DNA from: Lineus longissimus
Lineage: Eukaryota > Nemertea > Pilidiophora > Heteronemertea > Lineidae
Assembly (NCBI RefSeq): GCF_910592395.1
Contig: NC_088309.1
Location: 8,618,501 to 8,682,500, forward strand
DNA length: 64,000 bases
Direction of reading: 5' to 3'
The notes under the pieces are model-generated. The model was not told where the DNA came from, did not search any database, and saw nothing but the letters and a program-made list of their open reading frames with translations. Below are positions 35,801 through 50,800 of the stretch, piece by piece (positions within the stretch are counted from its first letter, which is position 1; each line of letters opens with the position of its first letter). The position numbers were made by a program, and so were the translations under genes.

Positions 35801-38800
35801 CATTTATCGTTCGGAATTTGCGCTATTTTTGCATCTAAAATTTGCTCGGCAGCGGCGATAAGTCACCCTGAGCCTGAGGAATCACCCTTTAACATCATGT
35901 AGTAGCAAATGGTGACACTGACTGTGAACTGAAATTGACTTCGTTGGTTATTTACTCTATTGTTCAATGAGTGTTAATCGCATCCAAAAAATAGTGGAAT
36001 TAAAGATTTGGTGTCCATCCCTAAAATTAACAATTACATTGATAGCCCAAATTTCGGCCTAAGCACTTCCAGAAACGACTACCCTGCCTTACCTTTTTCT
36101 TCCCAAGACATAATCTAAAGCAATCGATGCAGCCCCCAAGATGAGATGATAGCACTTGCTGAGTTCAGAATCATTTCGTCCGCATTAACAACTCGGTCAT
36201 GAATAAGAAACGCGGCTAGTACAAGTAGTACAAGTATATAGTACAAGTATGATAAGTGTGATGCATCTACGTATAAAAGATACAGCCTAAGTATATGAAA
36301 GGTACAGTGTAAATACATTGCGCTACTCCTCCCTCTAATACTAATAGTACAAATATGGCAAAGAATCTGCGTGTGATGTAATGTATGTGTATAATACATA
36401 CCGCCACTTCATTTCGGAATTCGTTCAGGAAGTTGTCCTCTGTAGGCAGCATCAAGGCCAGTTCGTTCATTTCAAGTTTACCATCGAAGTTTGTGTCGTA
36501 TTTTTCAAGCTGTAAAATCAAAATAATGTCAAAGATGTCGAAGTGGGCAGTGATTGCCTCTTCGAATCGGCAGAACCTACTCTTTATTCTCGATTGGTTA
36601 TCACAACTCTCCCCATCTCCAACCCATCCCCACAGTATGCCTTGTCACAAAGAAAATTGATGTGCTGATTTGAGTATCTGCATATAGGACCCTAAAAAGC
36701 GAAAAACGGCAGCATTTGTATTTTTCTATAGGATAATGAAGTTACATTTGACTTTCGTAGGATCATCTCTGGAAAGATAAGCAACTCTTGGATACCTTTA
36801 TAACGATCGGTTATCACTAGTTTATAGTTGGCACTATGAAATGCAGTCTTCGATTTTAGGGCGGAGTACAAGATGTTTTGTGAGGTCTGGAATTAGATGT
36901 TTCACGACGAGGCAATTATCGAAGTCACAAATCCACAAGTGCCGCATGCTGCATTATACTGCTTGATACAATTATTTGCCAGCTGATTTCTGGTTTTCAC
37001 AGTACACACCAGATTCCGCTATGGATTTCATAGACAAGTGATGGTAGCAATATATTCCCGCCTCCCAGTTTTTATTGTGACTGGGTTAGTCGTTTACTGG
37101 GAAATAAACCAAACAGCATAAAAAGATAGCAAAGAAACAAATTAGTCGAGGTAATTTCAGCAGGAACCTTTGTTTTATTGTCACAAACATGACAAACAAA
37201 GGGATGCATTGGCCATCAATGCCATTATAGTTTTCAAATACAATGTAACGTATTAAGTGCTCCGTGGTCACTTCCGCAATTATCATAAACTGGTTGTTAT
37301 GGTTATGGCGGGCAACCTTTCGATCCAATGCCTACTCTTATAAATTTTTGATGCTGCAGTCCACGTATATTGAAGTCCGTTCGATTTAACCTTGATTGTT
37401 AATGCATTCACGAAGTTGCAGTAGTGTAACGGTGCATGTTGCGCCCAGCTATGCAAACCACTGTTTTCATGTCAGTTTCGCAGCACGCTTCCCGTTATAC
37501 AAAATACAAGGGGTTTTTCCGTTATGAAATTCACAGTAAACTGACGTAATCAGCTGTTTAACAGGGCCCGGAGATTGGAAACAGCGACTTATCAATACCC
37601 CTTATACATACGGATAAAACTATGTTGAAAGAGAACGATTTTTGAATACAATTCTATCCGTATACGTTTAAGGATCCGTGATAAGTCCCTGATCTCAAGT
37701 TGCCGTATTTTCTACTTACCACCTTCTGTTTCAGGTCCCGTATTTCTTCGGGGCTTGGGCTGGGGTTTTCAGTGTCCTTCAACACGTCAATCAGTAGGGC
37801 CTAGAAGAGAACAACGAATGATATTTTTCGACCAGTAGGACTGGCTTCTTGAGTTCTTTTTTATGTAGCGGTGGCTTTACATTTTTGCCACTATGAAGCC
37901 ATCGATATAAAACAACATTGTTGCAGATAATCGTCTTGCATGACTACAGAGTTGCTTTTCAAGCAGTTTTCGGGCAAGGAGCGATGACGACATGCCTAAA
38001 TGCGACATTTATTTACTACTGATACATGTAGTTCTTGTGAATTGTTACTCTTGTCCAATCTATCACAAACTAAATTGTATTTATTCAAGGGTGCCTCTGT
38101 CAATTGCAGGATATTGGGGCTAGACCAACTCTAACAATGTAGTAGTTGCTGTGATTTACGTATAATCTCATTGCTATCAACTCGGCTCGTGTTTGCACCT
38201 TTCGGATATTCATCAACTTACGTCCAATTCGGTTTTGTCGATGTGACCGTTGCCATCTCTGTCGTATTTCTTGAACAACTGAAAAATATATGAAGAACAT
38301 TTTATGAAGAGTATTAAGATTTCAAAAGCATTCACCAAGTTGTTCTCAAATATTATATTAACTGAAATAGAAAAGATATGGTTAGGTATGTATTCAAAAT
38401 GCTAGTCGTGGTAAACCGAGGCAAAACATCTTAATTGTGTCAGCATGTTGCTGTCGATGTTGAGTTGTAAATCTTAAAAAAGTGCATAAACGGGGAAAGC
38501 AAATGGGAGGTATCTCGTAAAGAATCCCCATCAGGCATCGAGGTAAATACCAAATCAAAGCTTTCATTAGCGTAGCTTGCCAGTGTAACCTAACATAGAA
38601 TGATCAACCAACTGCGGTTCTGCAGGACTGAAATGCAAGGTTTCAACGAAATTCTGATGTTTCCATTTGCCCTGAATACATATTCCACCAAGCGTCAAGC
38701 CACAGACCAGCATTTAAAAACAAACTATTTCAATGGTTTTAACACGATTTAGAATTCAGAGCTGTTGGTCAGGCTAACGATCCCGAGAACAGAATGGTCT

Positions 38801-41800
38801 CTATCTTACATGTAGAGTTTCAGACAACTCCTATGGTGCATACCAATTGAAGAACTGCATTGGGAATACCTCTTATTGAACGGGAACCATGTAGCCGTCT
38901 TTGCTACTCACTGCCATCTGTCTTTATATATCGCTTCAGCATTATAATGGTATTCAATGTTTCGGATATCGCCTCAAGATATCGGGATACGCAGCATCAT
39001 GTCAGGAGCTTGCCTAGAATGGGCGAACATTATAGACATGTTAGAGCAAAGCACAAACGAACGCCTTTTTCGGAGCACAGTGCACTGGTAACAAAGCACA
39101 CACATCATTCTATTGATCTTCAGCATTGTTCTGGTAACTATAGAGTCCTCCCCTCAACCCATCAACATGCAATATTGATGTGGCCCGGAAACGTACTCGT
39201 TGACGCTTAGCATTGCCTGTAATGTTCACATTCACCATAACGACTTTCATTTGTCGGTATGGTTACTTACTCTATGTTGGAAAGTAGTCGTTGCATGTGT
39301 TGACAGTCGTTATCAGTCATATAATGACTTTAAGCCTTGTGTAAGCGATTTCTTTCATTGCGCGGTTGAGTCAGTAGCACATATTTGAGTTGCTTGCATG
39401 TGGGTCAAGCTTCCAATGGTCCGCTTACCCTGTTGGAATACAAACCCATGTCTGTCGATTAAGAACAAAGGTTTTACCGTATTCAGTTAGTATAGTTCAT
39501 TTTATCCAATTTCTGTGGGTTATTTTCTTGTGAACGAAAAATAATGGGGTCCATCTCAAACCGTAATGACTACAATAAGTATATATACAATTATCTCCTT
39601 GATGCAGAAGGTGAAGAGTTTCTGAAGAACACAAAAAAATAAGAGAATTTCTCAGAAGACTTTCGTTTTAACAATCAGATTTGCCCAAGCACAACTTGGT
39701 TTAAGATCTTGAGACGGCTGGTTGCTCGTCAATGCATGGCATGTTTGGCACTGAGCTGATAATGATAGGAGTCTCACACACGGATGGCTAAATTCATGTA
39801 AGTTAAAAGCGATGACTGATAACATCTTCTACGTCTCGGAGCAACCATAACAAATTGCCTAGGAAGACATGGCGATGATAATTCAATACTGGATGAGACG
39901 GAAGGGCGAAGACTCCCAAGTGCCCGGCCATCACTTTGCTAGGATGCAGTACACCATCAGGAGAAAAGCTGCTTCTAGAAATGGATGACTTGAAACGAGA
40001 TTGAACATATGGCCGATTGAAGAAGATAAATGGGTGATGTCGACGTGGGAGCATCGATCACCAGCAGGGAAGCCAAAACGCCTCATGCGCCACCCTCAAC
40101 ATTTTTAAGCCTACCACGGCAATTCGTTCTTGAGGATCACACTACCATTCCTATCTCTGCATACGATATTACTGCTAGCCTCATCCGTACACTGACAAAT
40201 ACTTTTAAATGAAGAACTTGCCATCAACTTAATGATTTTGGCAAGAAATGGGCCCAGAGCTAAACGGTGGCGGGGAAAGCATAGTGACAAATGGTCGAGC
40301 AAGATGACAGGGGACGAAAGCAGGTGATAGAATTACCGTAACTATCGCATAAGGGAGTTGTCTCTTATTTACGACAGACTTTGCCAGAAATTACCCTTTG
40401 AGGTTGCACAAGGGAATCATATTCACACATCACCCCATTATCTCTGACGTACACAATGTAGGCGAATTGCTGGCAAATGATTGGTGGGGTGACTTTAACT
40501 GTTAGTTAGCAGAGCACAACATAAAGTAGAAAACTTTTCACCTTCAAATTAACACTACCAGTTTAATTTTGTGTTACTATAATCCAGCCTGATTTTTTTA
40601 GTTACTGTCTACCTCCTTCGAAATGTTTGTGTACCTATTTGGTCTCCTATCGCTTTCTGTCTATATTTCTCCCCCAGACAGGCATATTTTTATTTTCGTC
40701 AGCAGCAAAAAGGGTTATAATGATAAATACTATCAGTTTTTACTGCCTCGCCTTTGTTAGGCAATAGGCAATTGTTGCGGAACCACAAAAGGCTATACAT
40801 GATTTTTAACTGCATTAATTATTTGACAATTAACATTGTCTGGCAATAATTGATGGGAGTGTTGTTTGCTATAGACATTGATAGGCAATACGTTGAGGTA
40901 GCATTCTTTTCTAGCTAGCTAGTCGTCTAGCAAGACTATGATGCAATGAATGCTGGGCATTATTTCGCAGAGGTGACATGTATCCATGATTAAAGGAGTT
41001 GGTGTCTCCCTTAACATTAAACAACGAATGTAGTCTATGATACGATCATGAACAATTTTACAAGTTGAAATATCAGCAATTTTCCAACAGTCCATTTATC
41101 TGAAATCCGTAGTAAATGGTGCTGTAGTAACTCAACGTCAGCACCAGAATGCTGCTGCATCAGAAGTAGCAGCAGCGTGAAGTCGCTTCAATCGATTAAC
41201 GTCTTTGTGACACTGATAGGGAACCTTTTTAGCCTACATAGTTCTGACAAATCGTTTCCTTTGATGCTGGCTTCTCCATAAATGCCAAGGAGTCAAGCAG
41301 ACAACTTCGCTACTTGACGTCGAATATGTCAATTGCCATGATCAGACTTTGTACTCATTCGTGGGTTGACTGTTTTGCCATGTCAGCGAAAGCTGTGTGC
41401 TCTGTCCACATTTTTTATCAATCTCATTTCAGACTCTTTGTGCCGTGGTGGTAACTTGAACTTTGATATTGTTTATTAGGGTCTTCTATTGATTACTTCA
41501 GGAAGATCATCATTAGAACCTAAATCGGCTCTTGGGCGACAAACTACTTTCATCCAGTATTTCCGGTAATGTACACATGCAGGAGGAATTTGGACGTGCC
41601 ACTAAAACGTCTTCAAGAAGATATTTTTCATACCTCTTATCATAAAATAGGCGGAAAGTGACCAGAGGAGACTAGATGCACACTTTTGCCTTATAATTTC
41701 GCCAGGAAGATGAAACACGTACAGCTACTAAACTGTTCAGCAAATTATCCAATTCGTTAGAAATGTCCTAAAAAATAACGCTCCAGACAAAAAAGAGTGC

Positions 41801-44800
41801 CTACAGAATGATAATGTCAATGTAAACAGACTGCTGACGTGTCTGTGTCTGGGTTCAATTTAATCGTTGAGGAATGGAATTGCATTGCTTAAGTACAACT
41901 AGAGCAATTACCCGGTAGCTGATTGTCGATTGATGACAACATGATTACAAAATACCGCAAATAGGCTACTTAGAACTGAGCACAATAAGTGAAGAAATTA
42001 TATTGACATCACGAAGGAAGACTCATTAATGTGCTGTAACATGCATTTTGAATGCCCAAGTGAGAGAAAAAAATATATGAGTATCATTGTAAATGTAAAC
42101 GGAAAGGCTGTGTTAGTCTGTGTTGGTAGTGACACCCTCTTATCAAGACCAGTAAAATCTGCATTCGTTTCCAAAGGCAGATAGAAGTGTCCACGTGTTG
42201 TTGAAGGGAACGGAATGGACCACTCTACAAAAGTAATGCCGCGAACTAAGCGCAACCAAACAGAATACCAAGCGTTCAAAATAAGCTTCCGGCTACATCT
42301 GCGGTTGCTGACTTTACTTCTGGACATACCAGATCAAACCAACCGTTCGTATAGCAACGTTAACTGCAAACAATATCGGGAAATTTGGCTAGCGCTTGTC
42401 CTCGGCCTCCAATGATACTGCAGATGCATGTAGATAGCGGGCAATGACATGTCTCCTCTCAGAAGCGGTTTCCATAGGAACGTTATGTGATGTTTGTCTG
42501 GTTTGCGCCTCTCGGCCGTCACTCGTTGCGTTTCTTGGTTCCTCATACAACTGACTGAAGATTCATTCTTGAGAAATGCCGCCCGACTTATAATTCTGTT
42601 CCTTCACAGGATGTTGTTTGTATAACTCCTCTCAGGCTTCTTTAAATTAATTCTGGCTTGAGAAGTGAAACCGTTTTGTAGAAGCAGGTTTAGAAGTCAG
42701 TTTATTTATCAATTGAATCCAAAACGTGCAGCAGTTTGATATACATGTATAAAACAAAAACTATAAACAGCTCGCTGATATATTTGTGATAAAAGTTATA
42801 CATTAAGAAGAAAGTACGTTTTCGTCCTTGTCAAATAGCCAGTTTTCCACCAGAAAAACTAAACTGAACTTCCAATGCCAAGGTTAATATATACATACAT
42901 ATGTACCAACTGTTTTTTGCATGAAAGAGAAGTAACTGAACCACGCAAAGATTAATCACTGCTTGTTCATGTACTACATACATGTATATGACAACCAGTT
43001 TGCCATATGAAAGAAGAAGCTGAACCAATGCAAAGTGTAATCTATTTATACAAAGTCAACTTGTTTCCAACATCAAAAACAAGCAACTGGCCAATACAAA
43101 TTACCATCTACCAGTGCCCTGCATCAGAGATGATGACTGTGCGAAGCTCAGTATGCATGGAGCAATAGCCCGAGCATTATTACTCGTGCTATGCGCATAA
43201 ATCTGTCAAGAAACAGAGCAAGAATTGTGTGGCTAAGTCAAAAAGCTAAGCGGGTCGATCATTTTACTGACAATTTAGCAGAGGGATTGCAAAGCTTTGT
43301 AGCAAACTTGCTGTAGCATATAGCTACCGCATCAGAATATTTTCGCGAGCATGAACTACGCGCAAAGTCCGCAACAATCTCCTTGGAGAGAAGAGTATAG
43401 TAGCATCTCATTGCTTTGATTTTTCTGGACCTAAAATAGACATTTTCCTTACGCACGATTTTCGTTCTGAACGTACTTTCCATTGAATGAATGCATGTAA
43501 TACCGAGATATTGGCTATTACATCAATCAAAATCAGTTTGGATTGCAAATTTGGTCAAACCTTCTCGAAATATATGATTCTGTTGATTTGGTAGGCAAAC
43601 TCCTATTGCGAATGAAGCAGTGCTCCACTGTTAATATTCCTCAGGGAGGTTTTCGTCCAATATACAAGAGTAGCTCTTCAGAGGAAACGTCAATACAGAC
43701 CCAATTTCAATGGATTCTGCGTAGCATATTCGGTGTGTGATGCTATGTAGGCATGTACATTCCACCATACATGAGGTCATCGTTTTGGAAGCATAGCGAA
43801 ACAGTTTATTACATATCGACTTGAACTCATGGCATATAATACGAGTATATAAATTGGATGTTAAATTAAGACGAAAATGCACTGGCATGAACCGTTGACA
43901 TTCTGAGAGTATGCTTATAGCAATTGTAATCGACTTGCTAAGTTGATAAAAAAATATTGTTCTTCCTCTTAAAATCATATATTCTAGTTCAACAAATCTA
44001 AGATCATTTATTGATAACTATACGAAAGTAAAATAAAGGACTGAGCCGGAACATGACTTCATGACCACTGGACAGCTTGGTGTCGCCAACAAATTGTCAA
44101 TCCATACTGAACGTCTTAAAACGCCTTGTTCATAACATCCTAACCAAACCGGTCTTAGAGTATCAAGCAGCACTCAATCGCCTTGTGGAGCAAAGATAGT
44201 CAACCTTCTGCCACGAATATTTGTACACGTATTGCATAATTGCTGAAAGAATCCGTGCAAATATGTTACTGCAATGTACAACTGGTAGAATAAAAGTATC
44301 TGATAATCAAAGTCCTCGATATTCGAAATTCCTCTGGAAGATCACGTAACTTGTGTATTACCAGTCTTCGTGGTCACGTGAACTCTTTCAGGCAATTGTT
44401 GCATATGATACTGGCAGGAAATAAAGAAAATATGCCGCGTCGTCTGACAGACTCAGATAAGAGTATTTCACGTCCCAGGATATCTGATATTTCCAACGTC
44501 GATACGGGGAATTGTGCAGTTTTTTTTCTGTAACTGACTGGGCTTGGACATATCGCAGCCAAAATACATTGAAATGGTGCAAGAAGAGTGTCTTTGCAAC
44601 CAAAGTGCACATTTTTGTAGTGCTGAAAGTGGTGACAAGAACTGAATTGGGAATTCGACCAACCAGCTCTACCGCATGAAGACTTCCATATCTTTCTGTG
44701 ATGGAATAGACCACGTGTTGCCGTTTCACCACCACAAAAAAAGTAAAGGAAATTTCCTTCTCAGTTTGCTAGCGAAATGGTTGAGATTTTTCTTTCGTTT

Positions 44801-47800
44801 TCTTCTTTCGCGAAGAACTTTATGGTTTAACTGCTGTCCAATGTTGCATGGCCACCTCTGCAACAAAAACAGTCACTTGTTAATCATTTTGGTAAATGCC
44901 AACGTCGACCTGCTTATTGATTGTATCCGCAGTGACGCCAATAAAGCTCCGTGGTGTCACCCAGGTGATGGGTGATCAAGAACGAAATTAGACGGTTAAT
45001 GCGAATGAAAGAGCAACAATGCCGTAGTAATGACAATGTCAGTCCCGATAAAGCACACAGGGCCACCTACACGGTCTCTTCGTTAGTGGGCTTTCTGAAT
45101 GTGCCATGCATAAATAGAGCTCAGCATCAAGAGATGACAGTTTTACAATTTGAAAACGTCTCGAGGTGTGAGAAAGCCACCAAACAAATGATTGTACGGA
45201 AAACAATTATTGCCACTGTCACCACCAAGGTCAACGGTAGGTCAAATGTGCTAGTGGGCTTGATGCAGCAAAGTGTTAACACCATACATCTGATTTAAAT
45301 TGATATTTGAGTATTTCGAATAAACCTATCACAGTCCAGCCCTCAGTTGCTAATTAGGGATGCCTACACATCAGCATGCACGTACATGTAGATTGGTTTA
45401 AGGCCAAACGCCTCATGGGCTTATTAATGCAGCATGTGTCAACCCGGCTAAAGTATTTGCCTAAATAATCCGATCAGAGACCATGCTCAATTGGCTAGGA
45501 GATAGTGTTACGCTATGATATTGAAAATCAATGAACAATACTCAGTCGACACGAAAAATGTCATGTCATTTAGTGCGGCTGGGAGTTAGGATGAGAATCA
45601 ACCGGTAATCATGTGGTGATTGATTCTATCCGAGCCTGAACGCTTCAACCATAATATCAGGTGCAAGTTAAGTGATTCTGGAATTTATTCGCGGAATTTC
45701 GAATTGCCATAATTTTCAAAAAATATCAACCCTCAAAATATTTTGATAGGAAGAACGAAAGATATTTTGTGATCTGCAAAAAGAATCTCGAGTTAAGGTG
45801 TTTCAAGGAAGCCGAATGGGATGTCTTATTAAGTATAAGGTACTAAAACATATCAAATTAAAACAAGAGATGCAAGGGTTTTGTTGGGCAATACTTTGTG
45901 TGCCGTTGCCTCTGTATGGTGCTATCATGCTTTTTTAAACCACATATAACTGACCCTCATCGTAGATATTAACATTACAAAGCTAGATTTACAAGTTCAC
46001 AATAGCAGTTGATCTCAGAAAATTCTCAAAAATTATGCTATAGAAAATGACGACGACCAACCCCATGGCAACAAATGCGATAGATTGTGCCAAACTTAAT
46101 CATCATATCATGTCACTATAACACTATTATGACATTGATACCTTAATAGTGTCTACCATGTATGTTTCAACCATACTACCTACATGTAATTACCAATAAT
46201 TGTTGCACCCACGCCTGCAGCAAAAACATGAAAAGGGTGCGTTCGCAAATGAACTTCATCTTACAATGTTTTGTCGGTTTTCGTATTACAGTCAAAATAT
46301 CGATATGTTGATTAGTGAATGGCCTCAAGAGATCAGTGATCTAACAGATCAAAGTTCTTGTGACCTTCATAAATATAAACATTGCAAATTTGCTTGTAGC
46401 CACACATTTTGATGCCCACTTTCAATGCCATAATAGATACGTTTTAGTCAATAAGAAAGATGGATCAGAGGTGATTCCCAAGTTCACTTGATGATTATGG
46501 AAATCATTACAAAATCCGTAATTGTTTGCGTCTTGTTCTTTGTACCTCATATCGGGCTATTCTGAAAAAAAGATTTTGTTACTGTATTTAATTTTTCCTG
46601 AGCACCAGTCATATCATATACGAACGATGTAGCCCTTTAAGTGTTGCCGACAACTGTTTATCTCCGATCGTCATTGGCACCGCTCATTTAAAACACACCT
46701 CAGCCGTTACCAAATCAACAAAAACTAATCAGGAAGTACCAAATGCAGAAAAAGCAAAAAAAGGGCCGCCCTGGACATCGCACAAAATGTATTTTTAAAT
46801 GGATGCGATTGGCCATTTCGTATGCGTCCCCATGTTCTTGCGATTACCTGCAGATGGAAATAAATAACGGGCAGTATGCCATAGACAAGGCATGATGTTT
46901 CTGTCAAGTGACAATTTTTACGAGCAGGTGGCCCTGTCTTTTGTGCACACCCCTGTCAGTTGCAGCCATTGGCAGAAGATTTATTAGCAATTCAGTATAT
47001 ATCTAATACATGTGAATTCTTGAACAGGGAGTGAATATGGCATTTAGAAACATCATGTACTGTAAATAAACCAAAATCGACAGCCTGGCAATCATTTCAA
47101 GGAGGATCATTTCTCGGTCACATCACAGAAGTACACTTATTGGCACGTCACGGGTGTTTATTTGATTATCCCTTCAGCATTGTTTAGTAGCTCGCACTAA
47201 GAACGGCATAAGCGTATTGTCTTAGATTTGGTTCTAGTAATAAAAGTGGTCTACAATGCATTAATCAATCGCATAAACTAATTAATAGTTCATGAACACC
47301 CGAAGTAATAATTCTTGCTCAGATTATGTGTACATAATGCGTTATACCGTTTGTCGGACGCCACTCCCTTATGCATTGGATGTACAGTGTCGACACTTCC
47401 ATCCTTTAGTATAATTCCTATTTGATCAAGCAAAGCAAATTTGTTCGTGTAACAAACTAAAGCGATGAAGGGGTGAGCTTTCGAGTGTTTACCTATGTCG
47501 TTTGGAAGCCAGGGTAACGATTATAATACCAAGCACCGTTGCTATGCCAACGAACGCATCCTCCGCTCAGGCTAAAAACGGTTAAGTGGTAACTCAAGTA
47601 AAAGTTGTTGGTTGTTGTGGAGCCGCCTGTGCCTTAGGCAGCTGAGTATGACAAGGTTAGCGTTAGACTTCAATATTAGCTATTGGGATCCATGAGACAC
47701 AAGTCCGACGGAAGAATGGTTGAGCGACGGGGAACGAGAAGAATATTGTTTGGCGTATTTTCGTGTATTCAATGTATCTGGGGCGAGGGGGGGGGGGGAT

Positions 47801-50800
47801 CCAGAGTTAGGACGATGCCAAACAACCATAATCGAACTTATCCACAAATGATTAGGCGTCCGCCTCATAACCTGAAGGTCAAAAGTTGTAGACCCGTTGG
47901 TGTCTCGTTCTGGTATGTCCGGCTAGTTAATAGACACCAGCCAGTTAATAGGGTAGTTAAAAACTGCCGTCTTGCTTGGTGTCTGGCGTTAGGGAATAAA
48001 AATGTCTCATAAGCCAAGTGCAAGGGCAAGTGACGCTGCAATAAACAATCGGTACATCACTTTACTTTATTTACTTGCCATACGATGTCATACTCATGCA
48101 TTCGACCACTAACCCAATACAACATACACGCGTTCAGAAAAATTAATTTCTATGCATGATTCATCATGTACAAGAGCTATAAGTAACTGTACAACTTGTA
48201 TCTCGGGAGTCCCATAAATTCATTATTTATACTCCTGCTACAGAAATCCAATATACGCCGTATACTGTTGTGTTCTTGTGCCTTCTTTTATAGAATTGGT
48301 GCTTTTTACGCCTTTATATAAATCATCAGCAAACGATCTTGCGTAACAAATAAAGATTTTTTGGCAACATCACGTCACATTTGTTCACATCAAGTTAGGC
48401 CAGATCGTAGTTCGTCACAATTTGCCGCCTTGGGTTTACCGCGCGACAATTGCAGTCGTTGGTGCATTTACCTCGAACTCTATGCGCCGATTGAACCACC
48501 CTCCGGAGTGGCCAACCCCAAAAGTCATGGTTAAGGTTTAATTTAGTTCGTACAGATTGGGTTCAGGGGACTAATCGTAAACGTATACGTCAATCAATCT
48601 CGTCCACAAGTTTGATAGCTTCATTTGTGCACTAATCTTACCCTAGGAACGATCCATAAATTACGGGTAACCTTTTTCCGGACAGAGGCGTCCTAGCAAT
48701 GCATGTAGTGTATTGCACTATCTAGCTAGTACTACAGATAGAGGTGACCCTCTCACTGGGCAGTACCCATTCACTCATTCTCTGGCAACGGAATGTACTT
48801 GTTTTTTATTCCGGCGATTGGCTAAGAATACCAATGACACTTGATTTAAATCCTGTAGTGAAATAAAGACAGCCTTTTGCGCCTTTATGTCGCCAACCAG
48901 CCCGCCTGCAGCAATTTCATTTATCACATAAGTCAGCGCTAACACAGGCTGTGCTTTAGATGGCCGCTATGATCTTAATATTGATTTTCGCCGCGACTTG
49001 ACACCATAACGTGTTTCTCCATAAGCATCAACTGCGTTTCCCCTGGTCGACAAGTGCTGGTCAATTATCTCCATTTGCACAACTCCAAATAGCGCTCAAG
49101 GTTAATTCACCGAAAGTGTCCTTAAAATATTGATACAGATTTGGAAGGCTGGAGATTACTTTGAAGATCAATGTTGAGCACCAATGCGATGAAATGACAT
49201 GGTGTACAGAATACAGTAAGCTTCTACACTTGTCTACCAAGTGGACCTTAGGCAGACGTTACATAGAGCGTCATGCTTCACTCCTCACGCCTCATGCTTC
49301 ACGGTTCACTCGTGAACCGAAGAATTAACAAGGTATTTCAACTTAGGCCCTCATTTTTTCCTATGTAACAGGGCTCATTGAAATACCTTGTTAATTCTTC
49401 GGTTCACGAGTGAACCGTGAAGCATGAGGCGTGAGGAGTGAAGCGTGAAGCTCTATGTAACGTCTGCCCTACAAGATCTTACAGCGAACTAATTTGTGCA
49501 GGATAAGATGGTGTACTGTTCATTGTATGACAAAGCAGTTACAAAATAACCTTCTATGCTCAATATGAGCATAATGTACATGTAGATGTCACAAGGAACA
49601 AGTTCGTAGTTCAGAATAAGCTTAAAGCCACGTGTACACTTTATGAGATGATACAATGGACCATGCATTTTAGAGAATAAGCTGTTTGCATGGGCCTGTA
49701 TCGATGAGCACAGTACACCACTGTAGATGTTACAATGATCAAGTTTGTACAGAATAGAAACCCATCAAGTGTAAATCGATCGACTTTGGATTACAGTTGT
49801 CCTCCATTCTTTGATGTATGAGAGATGCAACAAGATCTAGCGTATCTACGTTAGAGTGCCCTACAAGTCTTTTTGACTACAGTCGTACATTGCACGTGCG
49901 CTACTTCATATACCTCTGCTTGGCATGCTCCAAAAGCCCGACCCGTGGCATTCACTATGTCTCTCGATAACAGCAACAAACTGGCTTCAGAAGTGGAACG
50001 ACAGGCTGATTTAATCTCATTACCGTATGCCGGATAGCTCCCGAGCGGCGCATGCATTACCATTCAAAGTCTTATATGGGAAATTAAGACGGTTCCGCGA
50101 TGTCTTTTGGGACCCGTTCGTTTGGTATACGTCTTTTAGTCATGTTTATCATTTCTCCGATGTAGATATACGCCAGACCTTACCAATTTATCAAAATTTG
50201 TAGGACCACTGAATAAACGAATCATTTCTTTGAAGATGCCCTTATCAAAGTAAGCTATACGTATGTTGAAAGAGAATTAAATGAGAACTCGTGGTCATTT
50301 CCTGATGTCGATTTCATTGGTGTAATTAGTCTGCAAAGTGCCATGAGATGGCTCAAGCAAATGAATGTGCTGCTGCCATGACTGGATCTAAATGTTATGA
50401 CCCGGACGACACTCAATTTGAAACAGTGAATCATGTAAGGTCGAAATGGCGAGCAGTTCGGAATGCCGTAATTGAAACTTTTTCTCCTTTGAAGGAAATA
50501 CCTTTTTTAAAATTTTTAATTTCCACTGCGGAGCGAAAAAACATACGTGTAATGCTACAGAAAACACTATACGTACCAAAAAGCTACGCTTGGCATATTT
50601 TTCACCCGGCCGCTGCCAGTGCACATAGCTATTAGCCTATGATTACATATCCAGCTGGTTACAGCCGATTTTTCAATTCAGCAAAAATCTTCAAACCGCC
50701 CGGCACAATACCCCGCCATATATCACATGCAGACAATAAAACTAACGTAACCAAGATTAAGCAAATTTGCACAATCCTTGTTCCAATATACCTTGCGTAG

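Larger units (their letters stand above)
28193..36401 (-). other. 8.2-kb EF-hand gene intron
   Basis: A/T-rich intron between the EF2 and EF3 exons. It holds a perfect 17-bp inverted repeat (28951-28998), a triplicated TTGTGTTTCTAG motif (32238-32349) and a foldback (32685-32770). Several frames of 60-112 codons occur on both strands with no splice signals or family features; I regard them as chance. Confidence 0.7.
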
